From Caulobacter sp. NIBR1757 (GTDB lineage: Bacteria; Pseudomonadota; Alphaproteobacteria; Caulobacterales; Caulobacteraceae), in NCBI RefSeq assembly GCF_027912495.1, contig NZ_CP115463.1, positions 3,422,501-3,486,500 of the forward strand: a stretch of DNA of 64,000 bases, written 5' to 3'. Each line of letters begins with the position of its first letter. The first letter of the stretch is position 1. Positions 25,016 to 36,056 of this stretch are shown in pieces. The notes beneath the pieces were generated by a model. The model was given only the letters and a program-made list of their open reading frames with translations. It was not told the origin of the DNA and ran no database searches. Made by a program: the position numbers and the translations under genes.

Positions 25016-25935
25016 TTGAGCCGCTCCGTGATCAGGTCGAAGACCCCCTGCCCGTCCGCCCTGGTGACCCAGCGATGCGGCGAGGCGGCGGCGTCACGGA
25101 ACTCGACGGCGGTGTGGCCGAGGGCCAGGGGTGACGCGGTCTCGACGGCGATCCGGCAAGGAACCGTTTCGAACAGCCGCGGGGCGATCAGCCAGGCGAT
25201 CGGGCAGGGGTCGTGCAGGGGGGCGTCGAGGCCGCGGACGATCTGGTGCTCGATCCGGCGGGAGAAGCGCAGGAGGGAAGCCGCGGCGGCGGCGCGTGGG
25301 TTTGCGAGGGCCTCGATGGCGGCGATGCGGTCCTGCGTGGCTCGCACCTGGTGGGTGGCGTCGAGGCCGTGGACGATCACCGGCGCGCCGCTGGCGAAGA
25401 CCACATGGGCAGCGTGGGGGTCGGCGAAGATGTTGTATTCGGCCGAGGCGGTGATGTTGCCGCCCTCCAGCCTGGCCCCGCCCATGACCACCACCCGGCG
25501 GATGCGGCCGACGATGGCCGGTTCCAGGACCATGGCCATGGCCAGGTTGGTGAAGGGGCCGGTGACGACGATATCGACGGTTCCCGGTGGGTGGTCCTGC
25601 AGGGTTTTGATCAGGAAATCGACGGCGTGAGGCCCGGGTTCGTCCGGGACATCGCTGAGGGGCATGTCGCCCAGGCCCGATTCGCCATGGAAGTGGCCCG
25701 CCTCGACCGGGACGCGGACCATGGGCCGCTGGCAGCCGGCCAGGACCGGCACGTCATCACGGCCCGCCAGGCTTCGAATGATGCGGGCGTTGCGGGCGGT
25801 CAGTGGCGCGGCGACGTTGCCGGCGACGGTGGTGACGCCGAGGAGGTCGAGCTCGGGGCTGGCGAAGGCGAGCAGCAGAGCGACGCCGTCGTCCACCCCC
25901 GGATCGCAGTCGATGATCAGGGTAGAATGTGACAC
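25012..25935 (-). CDS. inosine-uridine-type nucleoside hydrolase
   Basis: 307 residues from a GTG (MSHSTLIID). This start matches the family N-terminus although GGAGG is unusually close to it; an in-frame TTG at 25971 would add 12 residues. The calcium-binding aspartate cluster is DCDPGVDDG, with VVMGGARLEGGNITASAEYNIFADPHAA in the middle, the canonical IUNH pattern, and a C-terminal catalytic-loop region (HDPCPIAWL). It hydrolyses the N-glycosidic bond of nucleosides, releasing base and ribose. Coupled by 4-bp overlap to ribokinase and preceded by an HTH regulator gene on the same strand. Confidence 0.9.
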   Translation of the reverse strand: MSHSTLIIDCDPGVDDGVALLLAFASPELDLLGVTTVAGNVAAPLTARNARIIRSLAGRDDVPVLAGCQRPMVRVPVEAGHFHGESGLGDMPLSDVPDEPGPHAVDFLIKTLQDHPPGTVDIVVTGPFTNLAMAMVLEPAIVGRIRRVVVMGGARLEGGNITASAEYNIFADPHAAHVVFASGAPVIVHGLDATHQVRATQDRIAAIEALANPRAAAAASLLRFSRRIEHQIVRGLDAPLHDPCPIAWLIAPRLFETVPCRIAVETASPLALGHTAVEFRDAAASPHRWVTRADGQGVFDLITERLK

Positions 25936-25976
25936 CCCTCCATTGTCGGCCGGACCGGGGTCCGGCCGCAATAGGG

Positions 25977-26462
25977 TCAGATGACGCCCAGCTCGCGCAG
26001 CTGGTCGAGGAAGCGGCGGGTGTTGCTGTAGTTCTTGGCGGTCAGGCCCTGGGTCTCGTAGTCGGCGAACACCGAGTCCGGCACCACAACGCCGTCTTCG
26101 ACGCGATCGATCTTGCCGGCCTTGATCAGCCGCTGCACGTGGCGGCGGGCGGTCTCGTAGGAGATGCCCAGCTCACGGGCCACGACATAGACGCTGACCG
26201 GCCGGCGGACGTCGTTGGGCGGGATGTCGTTGCTGGCCTGGAAGCGGCCGTCGGGGCCGTTCAGGTGGCGGGTGTTGGCCTCGGTGATGGCCAGCAGGAT
26301 CAGGCCGTCGAGGATGTCGCCGCCGCCGAAGCTCTTGACCAGGGTGAGGCCCTGCAGGAACCAGCGCGAGGACAGCCGCGCCACGATGCGCTTCTGGTCG
26401 ATGGTCGTCTCGTCGTTCACCGGGGTTGGGAACTCGGCCGTCTTGAGTGCGGATTGAGGCAT
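25977..26462 (-). CDS. helix-turn-helix transcriptional regulator
   Basis: 161 residues from the ATG at 26462. A winged-helix DNA-binding segment lies near residues 85-130: RPVSVYVVARELGISYETARRHVQRLIKAGKIDRVEDGVVVP, a clear helix-turn-helix followed by a wing. The N-terminal half is helical (ILDGLILLAITEANTRHL) and may dimerise or bind ligand. The GC-rich upstream gene run and the 41-bp gap to the nucleoside hydrolase suggest it controls that operon, possibly autoregulating. This role is inferred from position only. Confidence 0.8.
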   Translation of the reverse strand: MPQSALKTAEFPTPVNDETTIDQKRIVARLSSRWFLQGLTLVKSFGGGDILDGLILLAITEANTRHLNGPDGRFQASNDIPPNDVRRPVSVYVVARELGISYETARRHVQRLIKAGKIDRVEDGVVVPDSVFADYETQGLTAKNYSNTRRFLDQLRELGVI

Positions 26463-26639
26463 TGTGCGTCCCCCCGGAGCGCGGGTTCTGGGTGAGTGGG
26501 CGAGTAAGCTACTCTTGGGTAATCCTGCACCAATCTGGGCATAGCTCAAAGAACATCGTGACCCAAATCGAGGGTTGGACAAGATGTCGCGGGTCAGGAG
26601 ATGATCGGGGCTTCCTCGGGTCGCGCGTCACAGGTTTCC

Positions 26640-29084
<2,445 letters not shown>

Positions 29085-29162
29085 CCCACCACGATGGTGT
29101 GGGGGGTTGCGGCGAGGGTGCGAACAGGCAACTTTCACCCCCTGCCCCGCTAGGAATTGTCC

Positions 29163-30431
29163 ATGCTCAAGTCCCTCGCCGTCCGCGTGCTGATCGCCCT
29201 GGTCCTGGGGCTGCTGGTCGGCGCCGCGCTGCAGGTCTGGGCGCCCAAATCCATCCAGGACGGGATGACCATCGTCGAGGCGCTGGGCTCGCTGTGGCTC
29301 AACGCCCTGCGGATGACCATCGTGCCGCTGGTCTTCACCCTGCTGGTGCTGGGCATCGCCTCGGTGGCCGACGCCGCCGCCACCGGCAAGCTGGCGGCCA
29401 GGGCCATCGTGCTGTTCGGTGTCTTCCTGGCGGTGTTCGCGACATACAGCGTGCTGGTGACGCAGGGCTGGCTGGCGCTGTGGCCGATCGACGAGGCGGC
29501 CGGCGCGGCCTTGCGGGCCAGCGCCCAGGCCCCCGACGCGGCGGCGGCCAAGGCCTCGACCGTCGCCGACTTTCTCAGGACCCTGGCCCCGGCCAACGCG
29601 CTGAAGGCCGCCGTCGAGGACGCCATCCTGCCGCTGGTGGTGTTCGGGGTCTTCTTCGGTTTCGGGGCCAGCCGTCTCGGCGACGACCTCAAGCTGCCGT
29701 TGCTGACCGTCTTCCGGGCCGTGGCCGAGACCATGCTCAATGTCGTGCGCTGGGTGCTGTGGGCGGCGCCGATCGGGGTCTTCGCCCTGTCGCTGAGCGT
29801 CGGCCTGCGCACGGGCGTGGCCAGCGCCGCCACCCTTCTGCAGTACATCGTCATCGTCTCGACCATCACCGCCTCGATCACCGTCATCATGTTCGTCATC
29901 GTCGCCCTGAGCCGGGCGGCGAAGTTCGGGGAGTTCCTGCGGGCCGCCGGGCCGGTGCTGGCCGTGGCCTTCTCTACCCAGTCGTCGCTGGCCAGTCTGC
30001 CGGCCATGCTGGAGCGGACGCGGGACAACCTCGGGGTTCCGGTGCGCATCACCGGCCTGGTGCTGCCGCTGGCGGTGGCGGTGTTCCGCGCCACCAGCCC
30101 GGTCGCCAACCTCGCCGCCGCCCTGTTCGTCGCCCACCTCTACGGCGTCGAGCCGGGGCTGCCGCAGATCCTGGCGGCCATCCTGGTGTCGTTCGCCGTG
30201 GCCGTCGGCTCGGTCGGCCTGCCCGGCCAGATCAGCTTCTTCGCCAGCGTGGCGCCGATCTGCATCGCCCTGGGCGCGCCGATCGACCTGCTGCCCATCC
30301 TGCTGGCGGTCGAGGTGGTTCCGGATATCTTCCGTACGCTGGGCAACGTCACCGCCGACATGGGGGTGACCACCATGCTGGCGAAGGGTGAGCGGGAGGG
30401 GGAAGCAATGATTGAAATTCACACTCCCTAA
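29163..30431 (+). CDS. dicarboxylate/amino acid:cation symporter (DAACS family)
   Basis: 422 residues from the ATG at 29163, with AGGA 7 nt upstream. It is a multi-helix membrane protein of the glutamate/aspartate transporter fold. The HP1-region AVAFSTQSSLASLP is the Ser-rich re-entrant motif, and HP2/TM8 is covered by VGSVGLPGQISFFASVAPI and EVVPDIFRTLGNVTADMGVT. NMDGT is replaced by ATSPVAN, so substrate and ion coupling may differ from GltP. It imports dicarboxylates or acidic amino acids with H+ or Na+. It marks the left border of the AT-rich patch. Confidence 0.88.
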   Translation: MLKSLAVRVLIALVLGLLVGAALQVWAPKSIQDGMTIVEALGSLWLNALRMTIVPLVFTLLVLGIASVADAAATGKLAARAIVLFGVFLAVFATYSVLVTQGWLALWPIDEAAGAALRASAQAPDAAAAKASTVADFLRTLAPANALKAAVEDAILPLVVFGVFFGFGASRLGDDLKLPLLTVFRAVAETMLNVVRWVLWAAPIGVFALSLSVGLRTGVASAATLLQYIVIVSTITASITVIMFVIVALSRAAKFGEFLRAAGPVLAVAFSTQSSLASLPAMLERTRDNLGVPVRITGLVLPLAVAVFRATSPVANLAAALFVAHLYGVEPGLPQILAAILVSFAVAVGSVGLPGQISFFASVAPICIALGAPIDLLPILLAVEVVPDIFRTLGNVTADMGVTTMLAKGEREGEAMIEIHTP

Positions 30432-30467
30432 ATCGTCCCCCCGGCAGAAGCAAAAACAACATAGACC

Positions 30468-31145
30468 CTAACTTGGAATCCCCGCTCCTCCGGTGTTTGG
30501 CACGTTGGGGTCAAATATCGTTGGCAAACTATGAAAATCATTATTTGAGTCCCGTTGATAGAACTCAATATGAAAGTTGAATCCTTTAATCGTTCCGGCC
30601 TTTCTATACGGCACCGCCCAATAAGCTATTTGGCACGGGCCAACTTGGTCAGTGGGTACAGATTGAACTGGCTTGTGGTCGGGTTGCACACCCTTAAAGA
30701 CAAACCGAAGTCCATAGTCCCCGGCTTTATCATCCGTCCTTTTCATTGAAACGCCAGCCTCGCCCTTTTCGAAGCCCCAATTTAAATCACCATCAAGCTC
30801 AAGCATTATCCAGCACATACTTCCTTCCAATTTTGGCAAGTCAAATGGAGTGTTAGACTTATTCTTGTTAAGTAAAATTTCCAGTATTTTCTGAATTTTA
30901 CTCACTCTAAAGTTGCTTTTTCCCTCAATTATGTGATTATGTCGGTCGGCTATGCCTTTTGCGTATTGAAATATCTTCCTGTTTTTTTGAGGTCCGTTGC
31001 CGACATATTCTAAACCAAAATGAAGTTCCTTATTGCTTCCTGGACCAATAGTTATTTTAAGGTGGTGAATTGGAGCATCATCTGCCACCTGTGCTCCAGT
31101 ATATGTTTGCGGAATAGGGGCGCGTTCATTGTGTTCTTGAGTCAT
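30468..31145 (-). CDS. AT-rich gene of unknown function coupled to the TIR gene
   Basis: 225 residues. The DNA is visibly far more AT-rich than everything around it, with runs such as AAAAT/TTTTC and AT-ending codons, which indicates horizontal origin. AAGGAA lies 8 nt before the ATG, inside the end of the TIR gene, which it overlaps by 20 bp, so the two are translationally coupled. There is no signal peptide or membrane segment. The protein is Lys/Asn/Asp-rich, with an all-beta look in the C-terminal half (YGLRFVFKGV, FNFHIEFYQRD) and a Pro/Gly tail (DPNVPNTGGAGIPS). I recognise no family. A partner, substrate or regulator of the TIR protein is the working idea. Confidence 0.85.
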   Translation of the reverse strand: MTQEHNERAPIPQTYTGAQVADDAPIHHLKITIGPGSNKELHFGLEYVGNGPQKNRKIFQYAKGIADRHNHIIEGKSNFRVSKIQKILEILLNKNKSNTPFDLPKLEGSMCWIMLELDGDLNWGFEKGEAGVSMKRTDDKAGDYGLRFVFKGVQPDHKPVQSVPTDQVGPCQIAYWAVPYRKAGTIKGFNFHIEFYQRDSNNDFHSLPTIFDPNVPNTGGAGIPS

Positions 31146-32718
31146 TGCCTATTTCCTTATGTTCATATGCATCCACTACTGCGATAGCCCGCCTTGCCTC
31201 GGCAATTTGATTGCGCCAGCTCGCGTTCGTCGGATCTCGCACCAGCAGGGGGCCAAACACGGCGAGAACCCTTTCGTAGCTCCGACGGGACTCGACATAG
31301 TCTTTGTCGTGAAAAGAGATGCGACCGAGCGCCACCTGACCGGTCGCCCAGCTATCCAGGTATTTGGCGTTGTCCGGCTCAGACTTCAGCAGGCGGTCCA
31401 GCATTGCGACCTGCTGCGAGCGCTCGACGCGCGCGCCTGCGGTATCTTGCCCACCTCCCGGCAACATGCGGGCATCAGCCAGCCACCCATGATTGGTTGC
31501 AAGATCAAACTGTGCGGCCGGGTCCTTAGGAGCGCGTTTAGAGACTTGCTCGGCCAGCGCCACCGCCGAAGCGCAAAGCCGCAGCGCTGCGGGCTTGTCT
31601 TGCTTCTGCGCGACGGCCAAGGAACAGAGGCCATTTTCCGAGTACGCCAGCTCCTTCAGCGTTCGAAGCGTTCCGGGCTCGAGGTCGCGCAGCCGGTGGG
31701 CTAGTCGGGCATACTCCAACCAGTCTGTCTGGGCGGCAGTCGCCTGTCGCCGCAGATGGGCAAGCATGCCGCGCCAGAACACACTTTGAGCATGAGTCCA
31801 GATGGCGTCGGCGTCCTCGGATGAAGCTTCCAAGTCAGTGCGTGTAACGCGGTATGCTTCATCGACACGGCTCGTTGCGGTGTCGAGGTCGCCTCGCCCG
31901 ATGTCGTCTTCGGCCAGTGCGAGGAGAATCCGCGCCCAGCGCTGACGCGATGCGGCTGGAAGCGCCTGGAAATCCTGCTCACGGTAGTAGTCCAGCGCAC
32001 GCTGGTTGACTTTCGTCTGAACCGGCAGACTGCCCGCCCCCTTCAATCCGTCGCGCAAGTCCGTGAGCATGAATTCCACCAACTGCTCGGCCGACGCGCG
32101 CTGCCGTTCCGCCTCCTTACGGGCGGCCAGGGCGACGGTCGTCATCGCGCCCATGATGAGCATGCCCGCCACGGCCGCCGCTGTGATGGCCGTCACGGTC
32201 CGCTGCCGACGCTGGGCGTCGCGGCGGATCAGCTGATCGACGCCGACCCCCGCCAGCCCGGCCGCGAGCTTGAGCACCGCCAGCCGTTCACCATCGCCCT
32301 GTTTGCGGAAATCGGCCGCCAGGGGCTCCAGCCCGCCAGCCGACAACGCCGGTGGAAAGGCCTCCGATGGCTCGCCGCGCAGCAGGGCGGCCAGGACCGG
32401 GCGATCCGGATGCATCTGCCGGAAGGTCTCGATTTCCCGGGCGACCCAGGGCGAGGCGGCGGCGTCCGGGGAGCAGACGACGACCAGACAGGCCGATTGC
32501 GACAGGGCCTCCCGGACCTGCGAGCCGAGGTCGGCGGCGGCGGGAAGCTCTTCGCGGTCCTTGAAGATCGGCGTCAGTCGGCGACCGACGCCGAGCGCTT
32601 TCGGCAGCCGGTAGGCTTCAAGCCGGCGATGCAGCCGCGCGGCGAAAACCCCGTCGCGGTGGCTGTAACTGATAAAGGCGCGATACCCCGCCGCCGCGCG
32701 GTCGGCGACCTGCGTCAT
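31126..32718 (-). CDS. TIR-domain protein with transmembrane helix and helical-repeat C-terminus
   Basis: 530 residues from the ATG at 32718, preceded by GGGGG at 7 nt. Residues ~11-125 are a TIR domain: YRAFISYSHRDG (betaA), FKDREELPAAADL (BB-loop region), SACLVVVCSPDAAASPWVAREIETF, where E95 fits the catalytic glutamate of NAD-cleaving TIRs. Residues 174-199 form one membrane helix. The remaining ~330 residues are alpha-helical repeats (TPR-like, e.g. RRSYERVLAVFGPLLVRDP). This is a cytosolic TIR anchored to the membrane with a probably periplasmic sensor domain, or the reverse. It is coupled to the AT-rich gene downstream. A defence or signalling role is inferred. Confidence 0.85.
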   Translation of the reverse strand: MTQVADRAAAGYRAFISYSHRDGVFAARLHRRLEAYRLPKALGVGRRLTPIFKDREELPAAADLGSQVREALSQSACLVVVCSPDAAASPWVAREIETFRQMHPDRPVLAALLRGEPSEAFPPALSAGGLEPLAADFRKQGDGERLAVLKLAAGLAGVGVDQLIRRDAQRRQRTVTAITAAAVAGMLIMGAMTTVALAARKEAERQRASAEQLVEFMLTDLRDGLKGAGSLPVQTKVNQRALDYYREQDFQALPAASRQRWARILLALAEDDIGRGDLDTATSRVDEAYRVTRTDLEASSEDADAIWTHAQSVFWRGMLAHLRRQATAAQTDWLEYARLAHRLRDLEPGTLRTLKELAYSENGLCSLAVAQKQDKPAALRLCASAVALAEQVSKRAPKDPAAQFDLATNHGWLADARMLPGGGQDTAGARVERSQQVAMLDRLLKSEPDNAKYLDSWATGQVALGRISFHDKDYVESRRSYERVLAVFGPLLVRDPTNASWRNQIAEARRAIAVVDAYEHKEIGNDSRTQ

Positions 32719-32826
32719 TGGCATACCCCCGAAGACCGGCTTTTCGACCGGCGCTCGACGAACGTTGCCATGCAAAGCTGTTTGCCGCAATCACTCGATC
32801 ACGAGTTGCGAGCCGGGGCCGTCGGA

Positions 32827-33474
32827 TCAGGTCGGAAAAGCCGGGGCAGCTACCGCGTCGTTCTTTTGCGCCGCCTTGGCGCGCTTGAAGCTCTCACGCT
32901 CACGCAGGCGCTCCCAATACGTGGCCACCGCCGGCGGGAAGCCGCTGTCGATCTTCAGACTGCGGGCCAGCAGCAACGCGTAGCCGACCGAGATGTCGGC
33001 GGCGGTGAAGCGGCCGCCGACGAGCCAGTCGCGGCCGTCGGCCAGGGCGCGGTCGAGGCCCTTGAGGCGGGCGAAGAACCAGCGTTCGTAGTCGTCGGCG
33101 GCGGCCTCGGCCCGGCCGGGCTCGAAGACGCGGTAGCGCAGGACCAGGGTCTGGGGGAAGGTCAGGGTCGCCTCCCCGAAATGCAGCCAGTTGAGCCAGG
33201 GGCCGTAGTCGGCCTCGCCGGGCTGGATCGACAGGGGCGTTGGGCCATCGCGGGTGGCCAGGTACTGGGTGATGGCGGCGGACTCGCTCATGCGGGTGTC
33301 GCCATCGACCAGGAAGGGGATGGTGCCGAGCGGATTGACCTCCAGATAGGCGGGCTCGCGCATGCGCGGCGGGAAGGACAGCAGCTTCAGCTCATAGGGA
33401 AGCCCGAGCTCCTCCAGCGCCCAGAGGGCGCGGAAGGAGCGGGCGTCGGCGCAGTGCCACAGCTGGATCATCAC
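32827..33474 (-). CDS. glutathione S-transferase family protein
   Basis: 215 residues. An N-terminal thioredoxin-like GST domain (IQLWHCADARSFRALWALEELGLPYEL) with the cis-Pro/Glu-Ser glutathione site LGTIPFLVDGD...MSESAAITQYLA is followed by the all-helical C-terminal domain (WLVGGRFTAADISVGYALLLARSL). Its ATG overlaps the stop of the upstream GST gene by 4 bp, so the two GSTs form an operon. Substrate unknown; likely detoxification or aromatic metabolism. Confidence 0.88.
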   Translation of the reverse strand: MMIQLWHCADARSFRALWALEELGLPYELKLLSFPPRMREPAYLEVNPLGTIPFLVDGDTRMSESAAITQYLATRDGPTPLSIQPGEADYGPWLNWLHFGEATLTFPQTLVLRYRVFEPGRAEAAADDYERWFFARLKGLDRALADGRDWLVGGRFTAADISVGYALLLARSLKIDSGFPPAVATYWERLRERESFKRAKAAQKNDAVAAPAFPT

Positions 33475-34280
33475 AGGGCTCCCAGTCCCCCGACCGGGGC
33501 GCTGTTGAAGCGGATGTTGTCACGCTCGATGCCCTGTTGCACCACCGACAGGCCGCCCGAGCGGATCATCCATTCGAGGCGATGGTCGCGGTACTGGCGC
33601 TTGAACAGGCCGGCCTCGACGATCTGGGCGACGCCGGCCATGGCGGCGGCCATTTCGCGGGCCTGGTTCAGGGAGGTCGCCACCGACGGGCGGGCGGCGG
33701 CGCGGCTGAACCAGTCGGAGAGCTTGCCGGTCGGCGGGAAGCCGAAGCCGATAGCGCCGGCCACGAAGGGGGCGACGCAGAGATCGCCCCAGCCGAAGGC
33801 CTCGCCGTTGAACCACGGGCGGTCGCCGAGCTGGTCTTCCAGCCAGGCATGAAGCTGGCTCAGCTCCTCGCCGGCTTTCGCCTGCATCGCCGTGGCCTGG
33901 TCGCCGGTGGCGCGCTTGAAGTTGGCGATTTCGGAGAGGCCCCAGGTGATGGCTTCGTAGTGGGTGTCGACGAGGTCCTCGATCATGCGCACCCGGGCCC
34001 GGTCGGCCGGGCTGGCGGGAAGCAGCGGCGGGTCGGGGAAACGGTCCTCGATGAATTCCAGGATGATGGTGGAATCGAAGATGGCCTGGCCCTCGACATA
34101 GAGAACCGGCACCTCGCCGCGCGGGTTGGCGCGGGCGAAGTCGGCGGACACCTGGCCCGAACCGATGGCCCCGGGGATTTTGGCCTCGAAGGGCACGCCC
34201 TTCTCGGTCAGGGCGATCTTGACCTTCTGGGCATAGGGCGAGAGCGGGTGTTCGAGGATCTCGATGGCGGGGTGGGTCAT
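33471..34280 (-). CDS. glutathione S-transferase family protein
   Basis: 269 residues from the ATG at 34280 (MTHPAIEIL). An N-terminal GST fold (LEHPLSPYAQKVKIALTEKGVPFEAK, then NPRGEVPVLYVEGQAIFDSTIILEFIEDRFPDPPL) and a helical C-terminal domain (DLVDTHYEAITWGLSEI, FGWGDLCVAPFVAGAI). It is slightly longer than standard GSTs owing to a ~45-residue C-terminal extension (YRDHRLEWMIRSGGLSVVQQG). It is the first gene of the two-GST operon. The longer open frame upstream runs into the inverted-repeat element and was not used. Confidence 0.88.
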   Translation of the reverse strand: MTHPAIEILEHPLSPYAQKVKIALTEKGVPFEAKIPGAIGSGQVSADFARANPRGEVPVLYVEGQAIFDSTIILEFIEDRFPDPPLLPASPADRARVRMIEDLVDTHYEAITWGLSEIANFKRATGDQATAMQAKAGEELSQLHAWLEDQLGDRPWFNGEAFGWGDLCVAPFVAGAIGFGFPPTGKLSDWFSRAAARPSVATSLNQAREMAAAMAGVAQIVEAGLFKRQYRDHRLEWMIRSGGLSVVQQGIERDNIRFNSAPVGGLGAL

Positions 34281-34330
34281 GGCGTTTCCCTTTGTTGGGA
34301 GGAGGCTGGGCCGGTTTCCCCTAGGCGCGT

Positions 34331-34506
34331 CAACCTCCCTCCCCGAATGGGGAGGGCAGGCGCGCGTTGCGCGCCGGGTGGGGCAGTGGGTTACCACAGC
34401 CAGCCGTTTAGGCGTTTCAGTGCTTGTTCTCGAAAGTCAGTGACCGGCTTCCCCACCCGACGCGCGTAACCGCGCGTCTGCCCTCCCCATTCGGGGAGGG
34501 AGGTTG
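34331..34506. repeat. long imperfect inverted repeat (REP/MITE-like intergenic element)
   Basis: The left arm starts CAACCTCCCTCCCC at 34331 and ends near 34384. The right arm begins CCCCACCCG at 34451 and ends GGGGAGGGAGGTTG at 34506. Arms of about 54-56 bp pair over nearly their full length, each with its own small hairpin (CTCCCCGAATGGGGAG; GCGCGCGTTGCGCGC), separated by ~66 bp of unrelated sequence. There is no ORF inside. It sits between the start of the GST gene and the end of the ndh gene. Short palindromic elements of this form recur in many alphaproteobacterial genomes. Confidence 0.75.
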
Positions 34507-34528
34507 CGCCAGCGCCCTGCTTGTCATG

Positions 34529-35809
34529 TCAGTGCAGCTTTAGCCGCCCCGAAACCCGTTCCTGCAGCAGGCGGGCCAGAGCCAGGACCACGGTCTTGGT
34601 GGCGCCCAGGATGGCGCGGTGATGGGCCAGGTGGAGGCTCATGTAGATCCACTTGGCGATCAGGCCCTCGATGAAGAAGTTGGGGCCGCCGAGGCCGCCC
34701 ATCAGGGCGCCGACGCCGCGACTGTCGCCGAGGGAAACGAGGGAGCCGAAGTCGCGGTACTGGAACGGGGCCTCGTGGCGGCGCTCCGACAGGCGGGCCA
34801 TCAGCACCCTGGCGAGGTAGTCGGCCTGCTGATGGGCGGCGGCGGCGCGGGCCGGGATGTTGCGGCCCTCGGTCCAGGGGGCGGCGGCGCAGTCGCCCAT
34901 GGCCCAGATGTCGGGGGCGGAGGTTTCCAGCCGGTCGTTGGCGACGAACTGGTTGAGGCGGTTGGTTTCCAGGCCGAGCGTGGTGTTGCTGTCGGCGGCC
35001 TTGACCCCGGCGGCCCAGACGATGATCGAGGCCGGGATCTCGCCCTTGCTGGTCACCACCCGGTCGTCCTGGATCGAGAGGACCTTCGCGCCGGTCAGGA
35101 CCTTGACCCCCTTTCGCTCCAGGGCGGTCTGGGCCTGGGTGGAGATCTTCTCGGGCAGCTGGCCGAGGATGCGCTCGGCGGCTTCGAGGATGGTGATGTC
35201 GAGGCGGAAGCGCTGGTCCTTGGCGAGACCGCCGAGGAATTCGTTGTGGGCCTCGATCAGCTCGGCCGACAGCTCGACGCCGGTGGCCCCGCCGCCGACG
35301 ATGGCGATGGCGAGGGAGCGGTCGGGGGCGAAGCTGGCGCGGGTGAAGGCGGTCAGCAGGCGGGTGTGGAAGCGCTCGGCGTCGGCGGTGTTTTCGAGCA
35401 GGTGGGCGCGTTCGGCGCCGGGCGTGCCGAACAGGTTGGCGCCGCCGCCGATGGCCAGGACCAGGTGGGTTAAGGTGATGGAGCGCTCGGGCGCGAGCTC
35501 CCTGCCCTGCTCGTCGGTCATGACCGCGAGGGTCAGGCGGCGGGCGGCGGGGTCGAGGGCGGACAGTTCGCCGAGGGTGAAGCTGAAGTGGTTGCGGCGG
35601 GCGAGGATGGGGTAGCTGAGGCCCTCCTGGTGGGTGTCGAGGGTGCCGGCGGCGACCTCGTGCAGGGTCGGCTTCCAGATGTGGAAGACGGTGCGGTCGA
35701 TGAGCAGGACTTTCTCGGGACCGCGCTGTCGGCCGAGCTTGCGGCCAAGCTGGGCGGCGAGTTCGAGCCCGCCGGCGCCGCCGCCGACGATGACGATGTC
35801 GTAGTGCAT
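34529..35809 (-). CDS. ndh: type II NADH dehydrogenase (NDH-2)-like FAD oxidoreductase
   Basis: 426 residues from the ATG at 35809 (MHYDIVIVGG). FAD site IVIVGGGAGGLELAA, NAD site AIVGGGATGVELSAELIEAHNEF, the typical HEVAAGTLDTHQEGLSY segment after the substrate region, and second FAD motif PDIWAMGDCAAAPW. The C-terminal amphipathic/hydrophobic region (FFIEGLIAKWIYMSLHLAHHRAIL) anchors it at the inner membrane. It transfers electrons from NADH to quinone without proton pumping. The longer reading upstream consists of the neighbouring repeat element and was rejected. Confidence 0.9.
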   Translation of the reverse strand: MHYDIVIVGGGAGGLELAAQLGRKLGRQRGPEKVLLIDRTVFHIWKPTLHEVAAGTLDTHQEGLSYPILARRNHFSFTLGELSALDPAARRLTLAVMTDEQGRELAPERSITLTHLVLAIGGGANLFGTPGAERAHLLENTADAERFHTRLLTAFTRASFAPDRSLAIAIVGGGATGVELSAELIEAHNEFLGGLAKDQRFRLDITILEAAERILGQLPEKISTQAQTALERKGVKVLTGAKVLSIQDDRVVTSKGEIPASIIVWAAGVKAADSNTTLGLETNRLNQFVANDRLETSAPDIWAMGDCAAAPWTEGRNIPARAAAAHQQADYLARVLMARLSERRHEAPFQYRDFGSLVSLGDSRGVGALMGGLGGPNFFIEGLIAKWIYMSLHLAHHRAILGATKTVVLALARLLQERVSGRLKLH

Positions 35810-35870
35810 GCGGCTATCCCCTTCCGCTGACGAAGGGGGTTTAGGCCTGTGGCGGGGCGCCCGCAACGGG

Positions 35871-36050
35871 TCCTTCTCCCGCTTGTCGGGAGAAGGTGGC
35901 GGCCGAAGGCCGACGGATGAGGGCAGCGCCGAGATTTGAGGATTGGCAGCTGCGCCATCGGCGCCAGAACGCGCGGGAGCGTTCACGACCGGCGCTGCCC
36001 TCATCCGACCCGCTTCGCGGGCCACCTTCTCCCGACAAGCGGGAGAAGGA
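35871..36050. repeat. long inverted repeat (second REP/MITE-like element)
   Basis: TCCTTCTCCCGCTTGTCGGG begins at 35871 and its reverse complement ends at 36050. Both arms continue inward through GGATGAGGGCAGCGCC and GGCGCTGCCCTCATCC, giving arms of about 60 bp around a ~60-bp centre. Each outer arm contains its own CTCCCGCTTGTCGGGAG hairpin. It lies between the 5' end of ndh and the 3' end of the phaZ gene. It is different in sequence from the element at 34331-34506 but built on the same plan. Confidence 0.75.
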
Positions 36051-36056
36051 ATCTGA

